A DNA stretch of 64,000 nucleotides from Xanthomarina arctica (GTDB lineage: Bacteria > Bacteroidota > Bacteroidia > Flavobacteriales > Flavobacteriaceae), in the NCBI RefSeq assembly GCF_014638915.1, contig NZ_BMFQ01000001.1, forward strand, positions 558,001 through 622,000, given 5' to 3'. The position numbers and the translations under genes were made by a program. The notes under the pieces were generated by a model. That model did not search any database. It was not told the DNA's origin and saw nothing but the letters and a program-made list of their open reading frames with translations. This document shows positions 32,870 through 42,103 of this stretch, one piece after another. Numbering within the stretch: the stretch's first letter is position 1; every line of letters begins with the position of its first letter.

Positions 32870-34351
32870 TTAATTGTCTTGACTAAAAGCCTGAATCATT
32901 TGATATTTTGAATCTAAATATTTTTCTGTGATGATATTCATTAGTTTTTGATGAAAAACAATTCCTATCAAACCTAAAATTGCTAGCACCAAACATCCCA
33001 TTTCAAAACTAAAAAAGTAATATGAAGCTCCAAAAATAGCAAGTGGCAATGCCATTAATGGAAGCCCAACCAACCATTGCACTGCTCCTGTGCCTTGATA
33101 ATTAAATGCTGCGCGTTGATTTAAATCTATTTTTTTTCTATTAAAAGAACCTGCAAACAAAACAACATGCGTATTAATACCAATGTTATAAATAGCTGCC
33201 GCCAAATGAGCCAATAAAATGTTCCATCCAAAATACACGTAAGGAATACTTAAAACAAACATGATAATAACACTTACTGCCATTAAAGTGAATTTTGATT
33301 TTAAGTACTGCTTATATTGAATATTTTGACTCATCAACATTTTATAGTAACCACTATCCCACGCAGGAATGAATTGACCAAAATTGATTAAAAATATACC
33401 TGTTACAAAAATACCAACAAAGGCAAACATCCATGGTTGGTCTTGGTAAGTGGGATTTGGATAGAAAAACAACCCATAAAGCAATCCGATAACTAAGATA
33501 AAAACTGAAGAACGAGGCCTTTTATTTCGCCAAATAAGTTTTAAATCTAATTGCATAAAAGGTGCTGCCTCGCCAAATTTTCTAGTCCAATCCAGATTTG
33601 AAGCTTTCACTTCCTTAACCTTAGATTGCAACGAACTATCCAAATATAATTTCCCTCTTAAGAGTTTAAAATTCAAGAGATATAATCCAATTAAGATAAG
33701 AATGGGAATAATTATAAATACATGTGTTTCATAAATAGAATTAACGGCAGTGGCAACCAAACTTGTAAAAGAAATTAAGTTGAAATAATTAATAGCAAAC
33801 AACCCTCCTGCTAAGGCGATAATAGGTAGAAAAGATAGTTCTGTTTCAGAAGAAAAACTTTCTATAATGAAATTTAAGAAGTTAATAATTAGCGTTATTA
33901 CAAAAATTGTAAACATCCAAATTACAACAGAAACTAAAGGATAATCATTAATTATTAGCATGATTCCAAAGGGAACAATAGCAAAAAGCGGTAAGAAATT
34001 AAAAAATGAAAAAACAGATTTCCCTAATACATAATGAACTACTTTCCTTCTTTTTACCGGCAAGGTTAATAAGGGTTTTACAGTCATAACTGGTAACTTT
34101 TGAAAGAAAAACCGCATAACTACATCGGCTAAAAACCAATAAAACAAATAACTATTTACTATAATTAAAGGATCTTGATCTGGAAACGCATCTTTTAAAA
34201 TGGGGTACAAGGCAATCCCTAAAGCCAAGAACGTCACTATAAAATACAAGGCAAAAAGTGCAAGAAGGATATTTAAAGCCATACTTTTTTGCCAATAGGC
34301 TGACCTAAAATATTGCTTCCATTCTAAGTTAAAAAAGTGTTTTAATTTCAT
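32870..34351 (-). CDS. DUF5687 ABC transporter permease
   Basis: A 493-residue integral membrane protein with about 12 hydrophobic segments and the conserved start MKLKHFFNLEWKQYFRS. This is the family DUF5687, seen as partner of a single ATPase gene in Bacteroidota. A central soluble stretch (about 235-275, LDWTRKFGEAAPFMQLDLKL) separates the two halves. It is first in a two-gene unit with the ATPase. Substrate is unknown. Confidence 0.85.
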   Translation of the reverse strand: MKLKHFFNLEWKQYFRSAYWQKSMALNILLALFALYFIVTFLALGIALYPILKDAFPDQDPLIIVNSYLFYWFLADVVMRFFFQKLPVMTVKPLLTLPVKRRKVVHYVLGKSVFSFFNFLPLFAIVPFGIMLIINDYPLVSVVIWMFTIFVITLIINFLNFIIESFSSETELSFLPIIALAGGLFAINYFNLISFTSLVATAVNSIYETHVFIIIPILILIGLYLLNFKLLRGKLYLDSSLQSKVKEVKASNLDWTRKFGEAAPFMQLDLKLIWRNKRPRSSVFILVIGLLYGLFFYPNPTYQDQPWMFAFVGIFVTGIFLINFGQFIPAWDSGYYKMLMSQNIQYKQYLKSKFTLMAVSVIIMFVLSIPYVYFGWNILLAHLAAAIYNIGINTHVVLFAGSFNRKKIDLNQRAAFNYQGTGAVQWLVGLPLMALPLAIFGASYYFFSFEMGCLVLAILGLIGIVFHQKLMNIITEKYLDSKYQMIQAFSQDN

Positions 34352-34499
34352 CTGTTCGAAATTTTTAGTTTGTTGAAAATGAAGAAAAAAAAGATTCTAC
34401 AAATTCAGGAATGCGCATAAAAACTTAGTTGGTTTATTCTATTAGTAATATTAATGTACATTTTGTTACAATCAAAACTAAAATCCTAACTGTATTTCT

Positions 34500-34507
34500 T
34501 ATTTTTG
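34500..34507 (+). promoter_or_regulatory. -7 element of the ferredoxin-reductase gene
   Basis: TATTTTTG matches TAnnTTTG and lies 15 bases before the ATG at 34522. The nearest TTG is 34 bases further upstream, so the -33 half is not supported. Confidence 0.4.
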
Positions 34508-34521
34508 TGAAAAATTAATTT

Positions 34522-35577
34522 ATGTCACATTTTCATAAACTTACCATTAAAGACATTTTAAGAGAAACAGACAAATCTGTTGTTTTGAGTTTCGATGTCC
34601 CAGAAGATTTAAAATCTACCTATGCTTTTAAAGCTGGTCAGTATATCACTTTAAAAACAAACCTTAATAACCACGAAGTTCGTAGAGATTACTCGTTATG
34701 TTCTTCACCAAAAAGTGGTGATTTAAAAGTAGCTGTTAAAGAAGTTACGGATGGTACATTCTCTGCATATGCTAATAATACCTTAAAAATCGGAGATGTT
34801 TTAGAAGTGGCTCCACCAAAAGGACGCTTTGTTTTTGAACCTAACGATTCTAAAACCAAAAACATTGCAGTATTTGCTGCAGGAAGTGGCATTACGCCAA
34901 TTTTAAGCATTATTAAATGTGCTTTAGAAGAGGAAGTTTATAGCAAAGTTATTTTGGTATATGGAAATAAAACAACTCAAGATACTATGTTTTTGCAGGA
35001 GCTTTTAGACTTGCAACATCAATATAAAGATCGTTTTTCTATTCAATTTGTGTTTAGTCAAGCAGATGAGGACGATGCTATTTTTGGACGTATTGAAAAA
35101 AGCACGGTTAATTATGTTATGAAAAACACTCATAAGAATATAGTTGTAGATGCTTTCTTTTTGTGTGGTCCAGAGGCCATGATTCATACAGTTAAAGATG
35201 TCTTAACCGAACATAACATTCCTAAAGAAAATGTGTTTTATGAGCTTTTTAAAGCCGCAAAACCTGCAGATGTTAATGAAGACGCAATTGCTAGTGGTAA
35301 AACAAAAATTACGGTTATAGTAGACGATGAAGAAACAACCTTTGAAATGTCTCAAAAACAATCTATTCTTGAGGCAGCTTTAGATGAAGATTTAGATGCG
35401 CCATATTCTTGTCAAGGTGGTATTTGTAGTAGCTGTTTGGCTCGAGTTAAAGAAGGTGAAGTAACTATGAGACAAAACAACATTTTAACAGATAGTGAAG
35501 TTGCTGAAGGATTAATTTTAACTTGTCAGGCACATCCAACAACACCTACTGTAAAGGTGGATTATGATGATATTTGA
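34522..35577 (+). CDS. Ferredoxin-NAD(P)H reductase-like oxidoreductase with C-terminal 2Fe-2S domain
   Basis: A 351-residue three-domain reductase of the PaaE / phenol-hydroxylase-reductase type. The FAD domain shows RRDYSLCSSP (54-63). The NAD(P) domain shows AAGSGITPILS (119-129) and FFLCGPEAM. The C-terminal plant-type ferredoxin domain has Cys 297, 302, 305 and 335. It passes electrons from NAD(P)H to an oxygenase or other acceptor. No oxygenase or other phenylacetate genes sit beside it, so the acceptor is unknown. A heptamer tandem repeat follows the stop. Confidence 0.88.
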   Translation: MSHFHKLTIKDILRETDKSVVLSFDVPEDLKSTYAFKAGQYITLKTNLNNHEVRRDYSLCSSPKSGDLKVAVKEVTDGTFSAYANNTLKIGDVLEVAPPKGRFVFEPNDSKTKNIAVFAAGSGITPILSIIKCALEEEVYSKVILVYGNKTTQDTMFLQELLDLQHQYKDRFSIQFVFSQADEDDAIFGRIEKSTVNYVMKNTHKNIVVDAFFLCGPEAMIHTVKDVLTEHNIPKENVFYELFKAAKPADVNEDAIASGKTKITVIVDDEETTFEMSQKQSILEAALDEDLDAPYSCQGGICSSCLARVKEGEVTMRQNNILTDSEVAEGLILTCQAHPTTPTVKVDYDDI

Positions 35578-35580
35578 TGT

Positions 35581-35615
35581 TAGTTGTTAGTTGTTAGTTG
35601 TTAGTTGTTAGTTGT
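35581..35615. repeat. Tandem heptamer repeat, five copies of TAGTTGT
   Basis: Five exact copies fill the gap between convergent genes and extend over the last codons of the GT9 gene, where they encode its C-terminal TTNN. Because 7 is not a multiple of 3, copy-number change would alter only the C-terminal end of that protein. Confidence 0.9.
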
Positions 35616-36629
35616 TAAACTATACTTTATTTTTTCAACAACCGTTTCAGGTGAAATACTTCTCGAAGCTTCCTCATAACCTTCTGGAAATGTATTTCCA
35701 TAAATAGAAGTTGGGATTAATGGAAATTGTTCTCTATTAGAAATTAACGCAAAATCTTCTGGTTGATTGAAAGGTGCAAAACCAGCAAAAGGATGTGTGA
35801 CTCCCCAAATGGTAATGACTTTTACTCCCAACATGGCTGCCAAATGCCCATTTCCAGAATCCATGGAAAGCATAACGTCTAAATTAGAAATAACATCTAA
35901 TTCTTCAGTTAACGATAATTTTCCAGCTAGATTAATAACATTTTCATATTTGTTTTGAAGGCCATTAAGAATTTCAACTTCCTTTTTTCCACCGCCAAAA
36001 AGTAGGATTTTGTGAGTTTTTGAAAGCGAATCAATCACTTTCTCCATTAAATCTAAAGGATACATTTTGCTTTCATGTGCTGCAAAAGGCGCTATTCCAA
36101 TCCGTTTTTTAGAATCTGTTCCAATAAGTGAATGTAATTTAGACTCTAATTCTACTTGTTTTGCAAATTTTGGATTTGATAAGTCTAATGGAAAACCTAG
36201 TTTTTTAAAAACATCTGCATAACGTTGATGCGTGGTTTTTAGTTGTTGGAAATTTTGCCCAGAAACCAAGGCTTTCTTTTCTTCTCTCCCTTTATCAATT
36301 TGAAAAAAGGGCTTTCCGAATAAAAAGACTTTTAAAATTTTTGTTCTTAATACGTTGTGTAAATCTGCAACTGCATCAATTTTCAGTTTATTTAACTCTT
36401 TTGAGAGTTTATAAAGTCCGAAAATGCCTTTATGAGTTCCCTTTAAATCTGCTGGAAAAACAGTGACATTTTCTAAATCTCTAAAAAATGGTGTGAAAAA
36501 CTCCCGAGTTAAAACGGTAAGTTTTACTTCCGGGTATTGGGTGGAAAATGCTTTCAAAACTGGAACAGTCATAGCAACGTCTCCCATGGCTGAGAGACGT
36601 ATTACTAGAATGTGTTTTGGTTTTTGCAT
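35601..36629 (-). CDS. Glycosyltransferase family 9 protein
   Basis: A 342-residue GT-B enzyme of the heptosyltransferase family GT9, probably adding a sugar to lipid A-core or a related glycan at the inner membrane. Seen are the N-terminal HILVIRLSAMGDVAMTVPVL and the C-terminal donor site DSGNGHLAAMLGVKVITIWG. A frame from 36680 would add 17 residues that come from an interspersed repeat (36645-36688), so I take the ATG at 36627-36629. The 3' end is made of the heptamer repeat. It follows the DUF4254 gene. Confidence 0.88.
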   Translation of the reverse strand: MQKPKHILVIRLSAMGDVAMTVPVLKAFSTQYPEVKLTVLTREFFTPFFRDLENVTVFPADLKGTHKGIFGLYKLSKELNKLKIDAVADLHNVLRTKILKVFLFGKPFFQIDKGREEKKALVSGQNFQQLKTTHQRYADVFKKLGFPLDLSNPKFAKQVELESKLHSLIGTDSKKRIGIAPFAAHESKMYPLDLMEKVIDSLSKTHKILLFGGGKKEVEILNGLQNKYENVINLAGKLSLTEELDVISNLDVMLSMDSGNGHLAAMLGVKVITIWGVTHPFAGFAPFNQPEDFALISNREQFPLIPTSIYGNTFPEGYEEASRSISPETVVEKIKYSLTTNN

Positions 36630-36644
36630 CTTAATGAAGATGAG

Positions 36645-36688
36645 ATTCCTGTCTGCACTTCGGCTTCGCTCAGTGACCACGCAGGAAT
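36645..36688 (+). repeat. Palindromic element with extended loop between GT9 and DUF4254
   Basis: ATTCCTG (36645-36651) and GCAGGAAT (36681-36688) are the arms of the common element. Here they hold a longer insert containing CTTCGGCTTCGCTCAGTGACC, which makes the loop about 29 bases. It fills the whole gap between the genes. Confidence 0.7.
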
Positions 36689-36689
36689 T

Positions 36690-37298
36690 TTATTTTTGCG
36701 AACGAAGTACTGGATTTAACTCGTCGTCGTTGTACATTTTCATTTGTTTATAAACCTTCATGTACTTATCGCCTTTTTCAATATCGCTTAGTAACGTATC
36801 AATAGCAGTCGATAAATCCACACGTTGTTCTAACAAAATATCTAATTTCGTTTTACAAGCCACTAAATGTGCATCAGAAGCATCTGTACGAGTCGCTTCT
36901 TCATTCATGTGATATACTTTTAAAGCTAAAATAGACAATCTATCAACTCCCCAAGCAGGGCTTTCAGTATTGATAGTCGCATTTGCCTTAGAATTCACAT
37001 CCTTATATTTTTCTAGAAAATAGCTGTCAATATATTCTACCATGTCTGTTCTATCTTGATTTGAAGCATCAATTTGACGTTTCAATTTCAAGGCAGCAAC
37101 AGGGTCAATTTGAGGATCACGAATAATATCTTCGTAATGCCATTGAACCGTATCAATCCAACTCTTTCTGTAAAGTAAATGCTCTAATAAATGAGATTCT
37201 TTGTTATATGGGTTTTCAAAAGGTTGATCTACCGTATTTATAACATGGTATTTATTTATAACGTCTTGAAAAATTTTATTGGCTTTGTTTGCAAACAT
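36690..37298 (-). CDS. DUF4254 protein
   Basis: A 202-residue all-helical protein of family DUF4254, which is common beside GT9 genes in Bacteroidota. Recognisable parts are NKIFQDVINKYHVIN near the start, a WHYEDIIRD segment and SPAWGVDRLSILALKVYHM. Its function is unknown; the pairing suggests a role in lipopolysaccharide core assembly. A start seven codons earlier (37319) exists, but a -7 element overlaps that place, so the ATG at 37298 is preferred. Confidence 0.85.
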   Translation of the reverse strand: MFANKANKIFQDVINKYHVINTVDQPFENPYNKESHLLEHLLYRKSWIDTVQWHYEDIIRDPQIDPVAALKLKRQIDASNQDRTDMVEYIDSYFLEKYKDVNSKANATINTESPAWGVDRLSILALKVYHMNEEATRTDASDAHLVACKTKLDILLEQRVDLSTAIDTLLSDIEKGDKYMKVYKQMKMYNDDELNPVLRSQK

Positions 37299-37316
37299 GA
37301 TTTTAAATTTAAAACA

Positions 37317-37324
37317 CAAATTTA
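37317..37324 (-). promoter_or_regulatory. -7 element upstream of DUF4254
   Basis: The minus strand reads TAAATTTG, matching TAnnTTTG, 18 bases before the ATG. No TTG occurs at the standard spacing. Confidence 0.4.
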
Positions 37325-37459
37325 CATATTTTTTAGCTAAAATATTTTTAAAGCCAAAGGAATGTAGATTCAGGTTTACATTATATTAAAAATAGAAATT
37401 ACAAACGTAAATATAAGCCTAATTAATTAACTTTACCACTCCATAAAACAAGTAACAAC

Positions 37460-38119
37460 ATGCATATTCATAACTTTTCAAATCAAAATACCATACTAAA
37501 CACCTTCATCTCTGAAATGAGAAATGTGAACATTCAAAAGGATAGCATGCGTTTTCGAAGAAATATAGAACGTATTGGTGAAATTTTAGGTTACGAATTG
37601 AGCAAAACTTTAAGCTACAAACCAACAACCATTACAACGCCGTTAGGAGTTTGTGAAATTGAACAAATAGACAACGACATTGTGCTTTGCTCCATTTTAA
37701 GAGCCGGAGTTCCATTGCATGATGGCTTGTTAAATTATTTCGATAAGGCGGAAAATGCATTTATTTCCGCATACAGACATCATAAAGAAAAGCCTGAAAA
37801 TTTCGAAATAATCGTCGAATATTTAGCCTGTCCAAGTTTAGAAAACAAAACTTTAATTCTAGCAGACCCCATGCTTGCAACAGGTCAATCTATGGTTGCT
37901 ACTTTTGAAGCTTTAAAGCCTTTTGGAAAACCAAAAAACATTCATTTAGTTTGTGTTATTGCAGCACAAGAAGGGGTTGATTTTATTGAAAATCATTTTG
38001 ATAAAGACACACATTTATGGGTTGCAACTGTAGATGAAAAATTGAATGAAAAAGGATATATCGTTCCTGGTTTAGGAGATGCTGGCGATTTAGCTTTTGG
38101 TGAAAAACTACAGCATTAA
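37460..38119 (+). CDS. upp: Uracil phosphoribosyltransferase
   Basis: A 219-residue enzyme that salvages uracil to UMP with PRPP. The PRPP loop region is LADPMLATGQSM and the C-terminal uracil-binding segment is YIVPGLGDAGDLAFGE, both typical of Upp. Length is near the usual 210. It is transcribed toward the DUF6427-like gene, and the two overlap by 12 bases at their 3' ends. Confidence 0.95.
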   Translation: MHIHNFSNQNTILNTFISEMRNVNIQKDSMRFRRNIERIGEILGYELSKTLSYKPTTITTPLGVCEIEQIDNDIVLCSILRAGVPLHDGLLNYFDKAENAFISAYRHHKEKPENFEIIVEYLACPSLENKTLILADPMLATGQSMVATFEALKPFGKPKNIHLVCVIAAQEGVDFIENHFDKDTHLWVATVDEKLNEKGYIVPGLGDAGDLAFGEKLQH

Positions 38120-39034
38120 GTTAATTAAAGGAACAATAATAAGTATCCAAATTAGTATTTCTTTAAACCATTTTTCAGGAATAATTTCAATATAATTTGC
38201 CATGATTATAGATAATGGGGCAAATAAAAACAGAAACTCAGCACCCGTTTTTTGAGGTGAGATAATAATTATTGTAATGGCAATTAATGCGGCTAAAATA
38301 ATTAGTAAATAAGAAGGTTTATAATTTTTAGTTTTAGATTTTATATTGATTATAAAGAAAAAGATTGCCCAAACAAAATAGGATAATATAACGGTTGAAG
38401 AAACTACTATTTGCGGGGAATTTAGCATGCTAAAATCGAAACTAACATCTGTGTTTATATTAGAAAAATAACCTAGAACATCTGTATTTGTTATCAATAA
38501 AACACAAACACTAATTACCACAACGGTAAGTATTCCAATAAAAGGAATCAACCAGTCTCTTACGTCTGCAATAGCATATAATAGCAGGGCTGCAAAAATT
38601 AAAATATAAAAAAGTGAGGCCCAAAAACATAATAAGGTAGCCAGACTAATCCAAAAAGCAGCATCAAACACCTTTCTATTAACTTGCTTCATGGTTCTAA
38701 GACTGATTATTCGTCTAAATGCAAATAAAATAAAGAGATTTGCTACCAAAATCTTAGAATTCAAGAAGGTTTGTGGCATCATGACCATAAACAAGCTAAA
38801 GAATAAAATCTTATAACTATTGCTCTTGGTTAAATCGTTTTTACCGGAAAGAAAATCGAAAACAAAAATTGAAAAAAAACAAACTCCAAATAACAGTATT
38901 TGCTTGCTTACAAGCAAAACATCCATTGTTTGTGTTAAGTGATTCGCTTTAGTATAAGTAAAAGCAATAAGTAGTAACAAAGTTACAACAACAAAATGAA
39001 TGGGTTTTGCTTTACTAAAAAAACTAGAAATCAT
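38108..39034 (-). CDS. Polytopic membrane protein (DUF6427-like)
   Basis: A 308-residue protein with about eight to ten hydrophobic segments and almost no soluble loops. Its place beside upp and purD, and its start FFSKAKPIHFVVVTLLLLI, fit the family DUF6427, a name I give from memory. No function can be deduced. Its 3' end overlaps that of upp (12 bases), so the two messages are antisense there. Confidence 0.65.
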   Translation of the reverse strand: MISSFFSKAKPIHFVVVTLLLLIAFTYTKANHLTQTMDVLLVSKQILLFGVCFFSIFVFDFLSGKNDLTKSNSYKILFFSLFMVMMPQTFLNSKILVANLFILFAFRRIISLRTMKQVNRKVFDAAFWISLATLLCFWASLFYILIFAALLLYAIADVRDWLIPFIGILTVVVISVCVLLITNTDVLGYFSNINTDVSFDFSMLNSPQIVVSSTVILSYFVWAIFFFIINIKSKTKNYKPSYLLIILAALIAITIIIISPQKTGAEFLFLFAPLSIIMANYIEIIPEKWFKEILIWILIIVPLINLML

Positions 39035-39130
39035 GTATTGATTTGTTTTAAATATGTCTCCTGAAACAGTTAATAGAAGTAAATTACTAATATTCTTTTC
39101 AATTTATTAAATTTTAAATTGAAAAAAATG

Positions 39131-39138
39131 TAATTTTG
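39131..39138 (+). promoter_or_regulatory. -7 element of the small membrane protein gene
   Basis: TAATTTTG matches TAnnTTTG, about 60 bases before the ATG at 39198. A purine-rich AAGGAG at 39175-39180 lies 17 bases before the ATG, rather far for a ribosome binding site. Confidence 0.4.
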
Positions 39139-39197
39139 TTGTTTAAATATATTGATAATACCATATACGCTCTTAAGGAGCCTAAAAATTATATATA

Positions 39198-39425
39198 ATG
39201 AAAGACTTTTTTTACGCCATTCAAGATTTATTTGTAAATGTATTACTACTTCCTTTTAATGCATTGGCAAAATTAGAACTAGAAAATTGGTTTGCTGCTA
39301 ATACAATTTCTTGGATATTTATAATAATCGGATTTGTTGCTTTTCTTTATTGGATGAAACAATTAAAAGGATATAGCGACTCTAACGATGATGATAAAAG
39401 CATTACATCCCATTCATACCTATAA
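39198..39425 (+). CDS. Small one-segment membrane protein (DUF6341-like)
   Basis: A 75-residue protein. The N-terminal half is amphipathic (FFYAIQDLFVNVLLLPFNAL). One membrane segment follows (about 36-52, ISWIFIIIGFVAFLYWM), then a charged Asp/Ser-rich tail. I believe it belongs to DUF6341, found near upp and purD in flavobacteria, but that is from memory. It is convergent with purD and overlaps its 3' end by 6 bases. Function is unknown. Confidence 0.65.
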   Translation: MKDFFYAIQDLFVNVLLLPFNALAKLELENWFAANTISWIFIIIGFVAFLYWMKQLKGYSDSNDDDKSITSHSYL

Positions 39426-40691
39426 ATCGAAACCAATATCTTTTCGATAATTCATCTTATCAAAATGTAGTTTTTCTATATTTTGATAAGATTTTTTTAT
39501 GGCTTCTTGATACGTGTTTCCAAAGGAAGTAATTGCCATAACACGTCCTCCAGAGGTTACAATCTTTCCCTCTCTTTCAATTGCTCCAGCATGAAACGCA
39601 ATTGAACCTTCAACATTTTCTAGACCTGTTATTTCTTTACCTTTTTCATACCCTTCTGGGTAACCACCAGAAACTAACATAACCGTTGTAGCCGCACGTT
39701 CATCTATTTCGATTACTACTTCATCTAAAGTTTCATTGGCGATAGCTTGAAAAATCTCCACCAAATCCGTTTTAAGTCTTGGTAAAACAACTTCAGTTTC
39801 AGGATCTCCCATTCTTACATTGTATTCAATGACTTTCGGATCATCTCCAACTTTAATAATTCCAATAAAAACAAAGCCTTTATAAGGCAGGTTGTCTTTT
39901 TTTAAACCATCAATTGTTGGTTTTACTATTCGGTCTTCAATTTTATTTAAAAAATCGTCGGTAGCAAAAGGAACTGGAGAAATAGCTCCCATTCCGCCTG
40001 TATTTAAACCGGTGTCACCTTCGCCAATGCGCTTATAATCTTTAGCCGTAGGTAATATTTTATAGTTTTTTCCATCTGTTAAAACAAAACAGCTTAGTTC
40101 AATACCATCTAAAAACTCTTCAATAACTACTTTGGAGCTAGCTTCGCCAAATTTAGCATCTACTAACATGCTTTTTAATTCGGTTTTGGCTTCATTTAAA
40201 TCGTTTAAAATCAACACACCTTTTCCAGCCGCTAAACCATCTGCTTTCAATACATATGGCGGATTTAAGGTTTCTAGGAATGCATAGCCTTCTTCAACAT
40301 TTGTTTTATTAAAACTTTTATAAGCCGCTGTAGGAATGTTATGTCTTACTAAAAACTCCTTAGCAAACTCCTTACTTCCTTCCAATTCGGCTGCCGCTTT
40401 TTGAGGTCCGATAACCGAAACATGCTTGATATCCTTATCATTCAAAAAGAAGTCGTGAATACCTTGAACTAAAGGATCTTCTGGACCTACCACAACCATA
40501 GATATTTTATGTTCTAAAACAGCTTTTTTAATGGCTTGAAAATCGGTGACATTCAAATCCAAATTTTTAGCAATTTGAGCTGTTCCTGAATTTCCAGGTG
40601 CCACAAAAAGCGAATTACATAAAGGACTTTGAGTCATTTTCCATGCAAAAGTATGTTCTCTTCCTCCAGAGCCAAGAATTAAAATGTTCAT
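39420..40691 (-). CDS. purD: Phosphoribosylamine--glycine ligase
   Basis: A 423-residue ATP-grasp enzyme of purine synthesis that joins glycine to 5-phosphoribosylamine. Landmarks are the N-terminal LILGSGGREHTFAWKM, the ATP-grasp region KADGLAAGKGVLIL and the metal-binding EYNVRMGDPETEVVLPRL. Length is normal. The ATG at 40689-40691 is chosen because the family begins with this segment. A -7 match (TATTTTTG, complement of 40710-40717) lies upstream. It is divergent from the PaaK-like gene with only 32 bases between starts. Confidence 0.95.
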   Translation of the reverse strand: MNILILGSGGREHTFAWKMTQSPLCNSLFVAPGNSGTAQIAKNLDLNVTDFQAIKKAVLEHKISMVVVGPEDPLVQGIHDFFLNDKDIKHVSVIGPQKAAAELEGSKEFAKEFLVRHNIPTAAYKSFNKTNVEEGYAFLETLNPPYVLKADGLAAGKGVLILNDLNEAKTELKSMLVDAKFGEASSKVVIEEFLDGIELSCFVLTDGKNYKILPTAKDYKRIGEGDTGLNTGGMGAISPVPFATDDFLNKIEDRIVKPTIDGLKKDNLPYKGFVFIGIIKVGDDPKVIEYNVRMGDPETEVVLPRLKTDLVEIFQAIANETLDEVVIEIDERAATTVMLVSGGYPEGYEKGKEITGLENVEGSIAFHAGAIEREGKIVTSGGRVMAITSFGNTYQEAIKKSYQNIEKLHFDKMNYRKDIGFDL

Positions 40692-40723
40692 GTTGTAAGT
40701 TGTTTGGAACAAAAATAAAACTA

Positions 40724-42103
40724 ATGCTTCGAATACACGAATTATTTTTGTTTACTTTACGGAAAATCTGTTTATTAGTTTTGAATTTATTCGATCTCTC
40801 TTTAAAGTTTAATGGCTTTCCTATTGGTAAAGCAACGCTTGCTTTGAATGATATTCAACAAATAAATGAAACTAATTTTGAAACATATCTGAATAACAAA
40901 AAACAAGATATCGTTTCTTACCATTTAAAACACACACCTTTTTACTCTAAACTTGCAAAAAACGCAAGTCCTTTTGATTGGAACTCGATTCCTGTAATGA
41001 CCAAAAACGATTTACAACAACCTTTAAATGATCGTTTTTCGGAAGGCTACAATCAAAAAAATGTTTATGTAAATAAAACTTCTGGATCGTCTGGAAATCC
41101 TTTTGTTTTTGCAAAAGATAAATTTTGTCATGCATTAACTTGGGCCATTATTAAAAATAGGTTCGGCTGGTATGGCTTAGATTTTAATAGTTCTAAACAA
41201 GCCCGATTTTACGGTATTCCATTAGATAAAAAAGGATATTTTAAAGAAAGATTTAAGGATGCCTTAAGCAAACGTTATCGGTTTTCTGTATTTGATTTAA
41301 GTGATGAAGCTTTTCATAATTATACACGAATTTTTGAGTCTAAAGAATTTGATTACATTAATGGTTATACCAGTTCCATAGTGCAATTTGCTAAGTATTT
41401 GGAACGACAAAATCTGCATTTAAAAAACATTTGTCCAACATTAAAGGCTTGTGTAGTTACTTCTGAAATGTTATTTGAAAATGATAAAGCCTTAATGGAA
41501 ACTCAATTTGGAGTTCCTGTTATAAATGAATATGGAGCTTCTGAACTGGATATTATAGCGTTTCAAAACCCTAAAAAAGAATGGCAGGTAACCAGCGAAA
41601 CCTTATGTGTAGAAATATTAGATGAAAATAACAATATATTGCCTTATGGAGAAGAAGGGCGTATTGTAATAACATCACTATACAACAAAGCACATCCTTT
41701 TATAAGATACGATATTGGAGATATAGGCATACTTTCAAAACAAAGCACCTTAAAAAAGCCGATTCTAGAAAAACTTATTGGCAGAACAAACGATATGGCC
41801 ATATTACCCAGTGGGAAAAAAGCGGCTGGATTGACATTTTATTATATAACAAAAAGTATTATTGAAGACGATGGTAGCGTAAAAGAATTTATTATAGAAC
41901 AGCACCAAAAAGATACTTTTGTTATAAAATATGTAAGTTCGGAAGAGCTTTCTACTAAAAAAATGAAACTAATTTCAAAAGAAATGGAACATTATCTAGA
42001 AAATGGACTTCACATTCATTTAGAACGAGTACAACAATTAGAACGTTCAAAAAGTGGAAAATTGAAACAGTTTTCATCATTAATACCTAAAGAAAATAGC
42101 TAA
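40724..42103 (+). CDS. PaaK/CapK-like adenylate-forming enzyme
   Basis: A 459-residue member of the phenylacetate-CoA ligase family. The AMP-binding loop is TSGSSGNPFVF. Further motifs are INEYGASELDI and IRYDIGDIG. Family members in polysaccharide loci are called CapK, and their true substrate is usually unknown. This gene overlaps the downstream glycosyltransferase gene by one base (TAATG), so it probably acts in surface glycan synthesis rather than aromatic catabolism. Starts further upstream would lie inside purD and are rejected. Confidence 0.8.
   Translation: MLRIHELFLFTLRKICLLVLNLFDLSLKFNGFPIGKATLALNDIQQINETNFETYLNNKKQDIVSYHLKHTPFYSKLAKNASPFDWNSIPVMTKNDLQQPLNDRFSEGYNQKNVYVNKTSGSSGNPFVFAKDKFCHALTWAIIKNRFGWYGLDFNSSKQARFYGIPLDKKGYFKERFKDALSKRYRFSVFDLSDEAFHNYTRIFESKEFDYINGYTSSIVQFAKYLERQNLHLKNICPTLKACVVTSEMLFENDKALMETQFGVPVINEYGASELDIIAFQNPKKEWQVTSETLCVEILDENNNILPYGEEGRIVITSLYNKAHPFIRYDIGDIGILSKQSTLKKPILEKLIGRTNDMAILPSGKKAAGLTFYYITKSIIEDDGSVKEFIIEQHQKDTFVIKYVSSEELSTKKMKLISKEMEHYLENGLHIHLERVQQLERSKSGKLKQFSSLIPKENS

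Noticed and set aside
36630-36680. N-terminal extension of the GT9 protein by 17 residues
   Set aside because: The sequence comes from an interspersed palindromic repeat, and the conserved family start is at 36629.
40598-40723. Upstream extension of the PaaK-like gene overlapping purD
   Set aside because: The extra 42 residues run antisense through the purD start and do not resemble the family's N-terminus.
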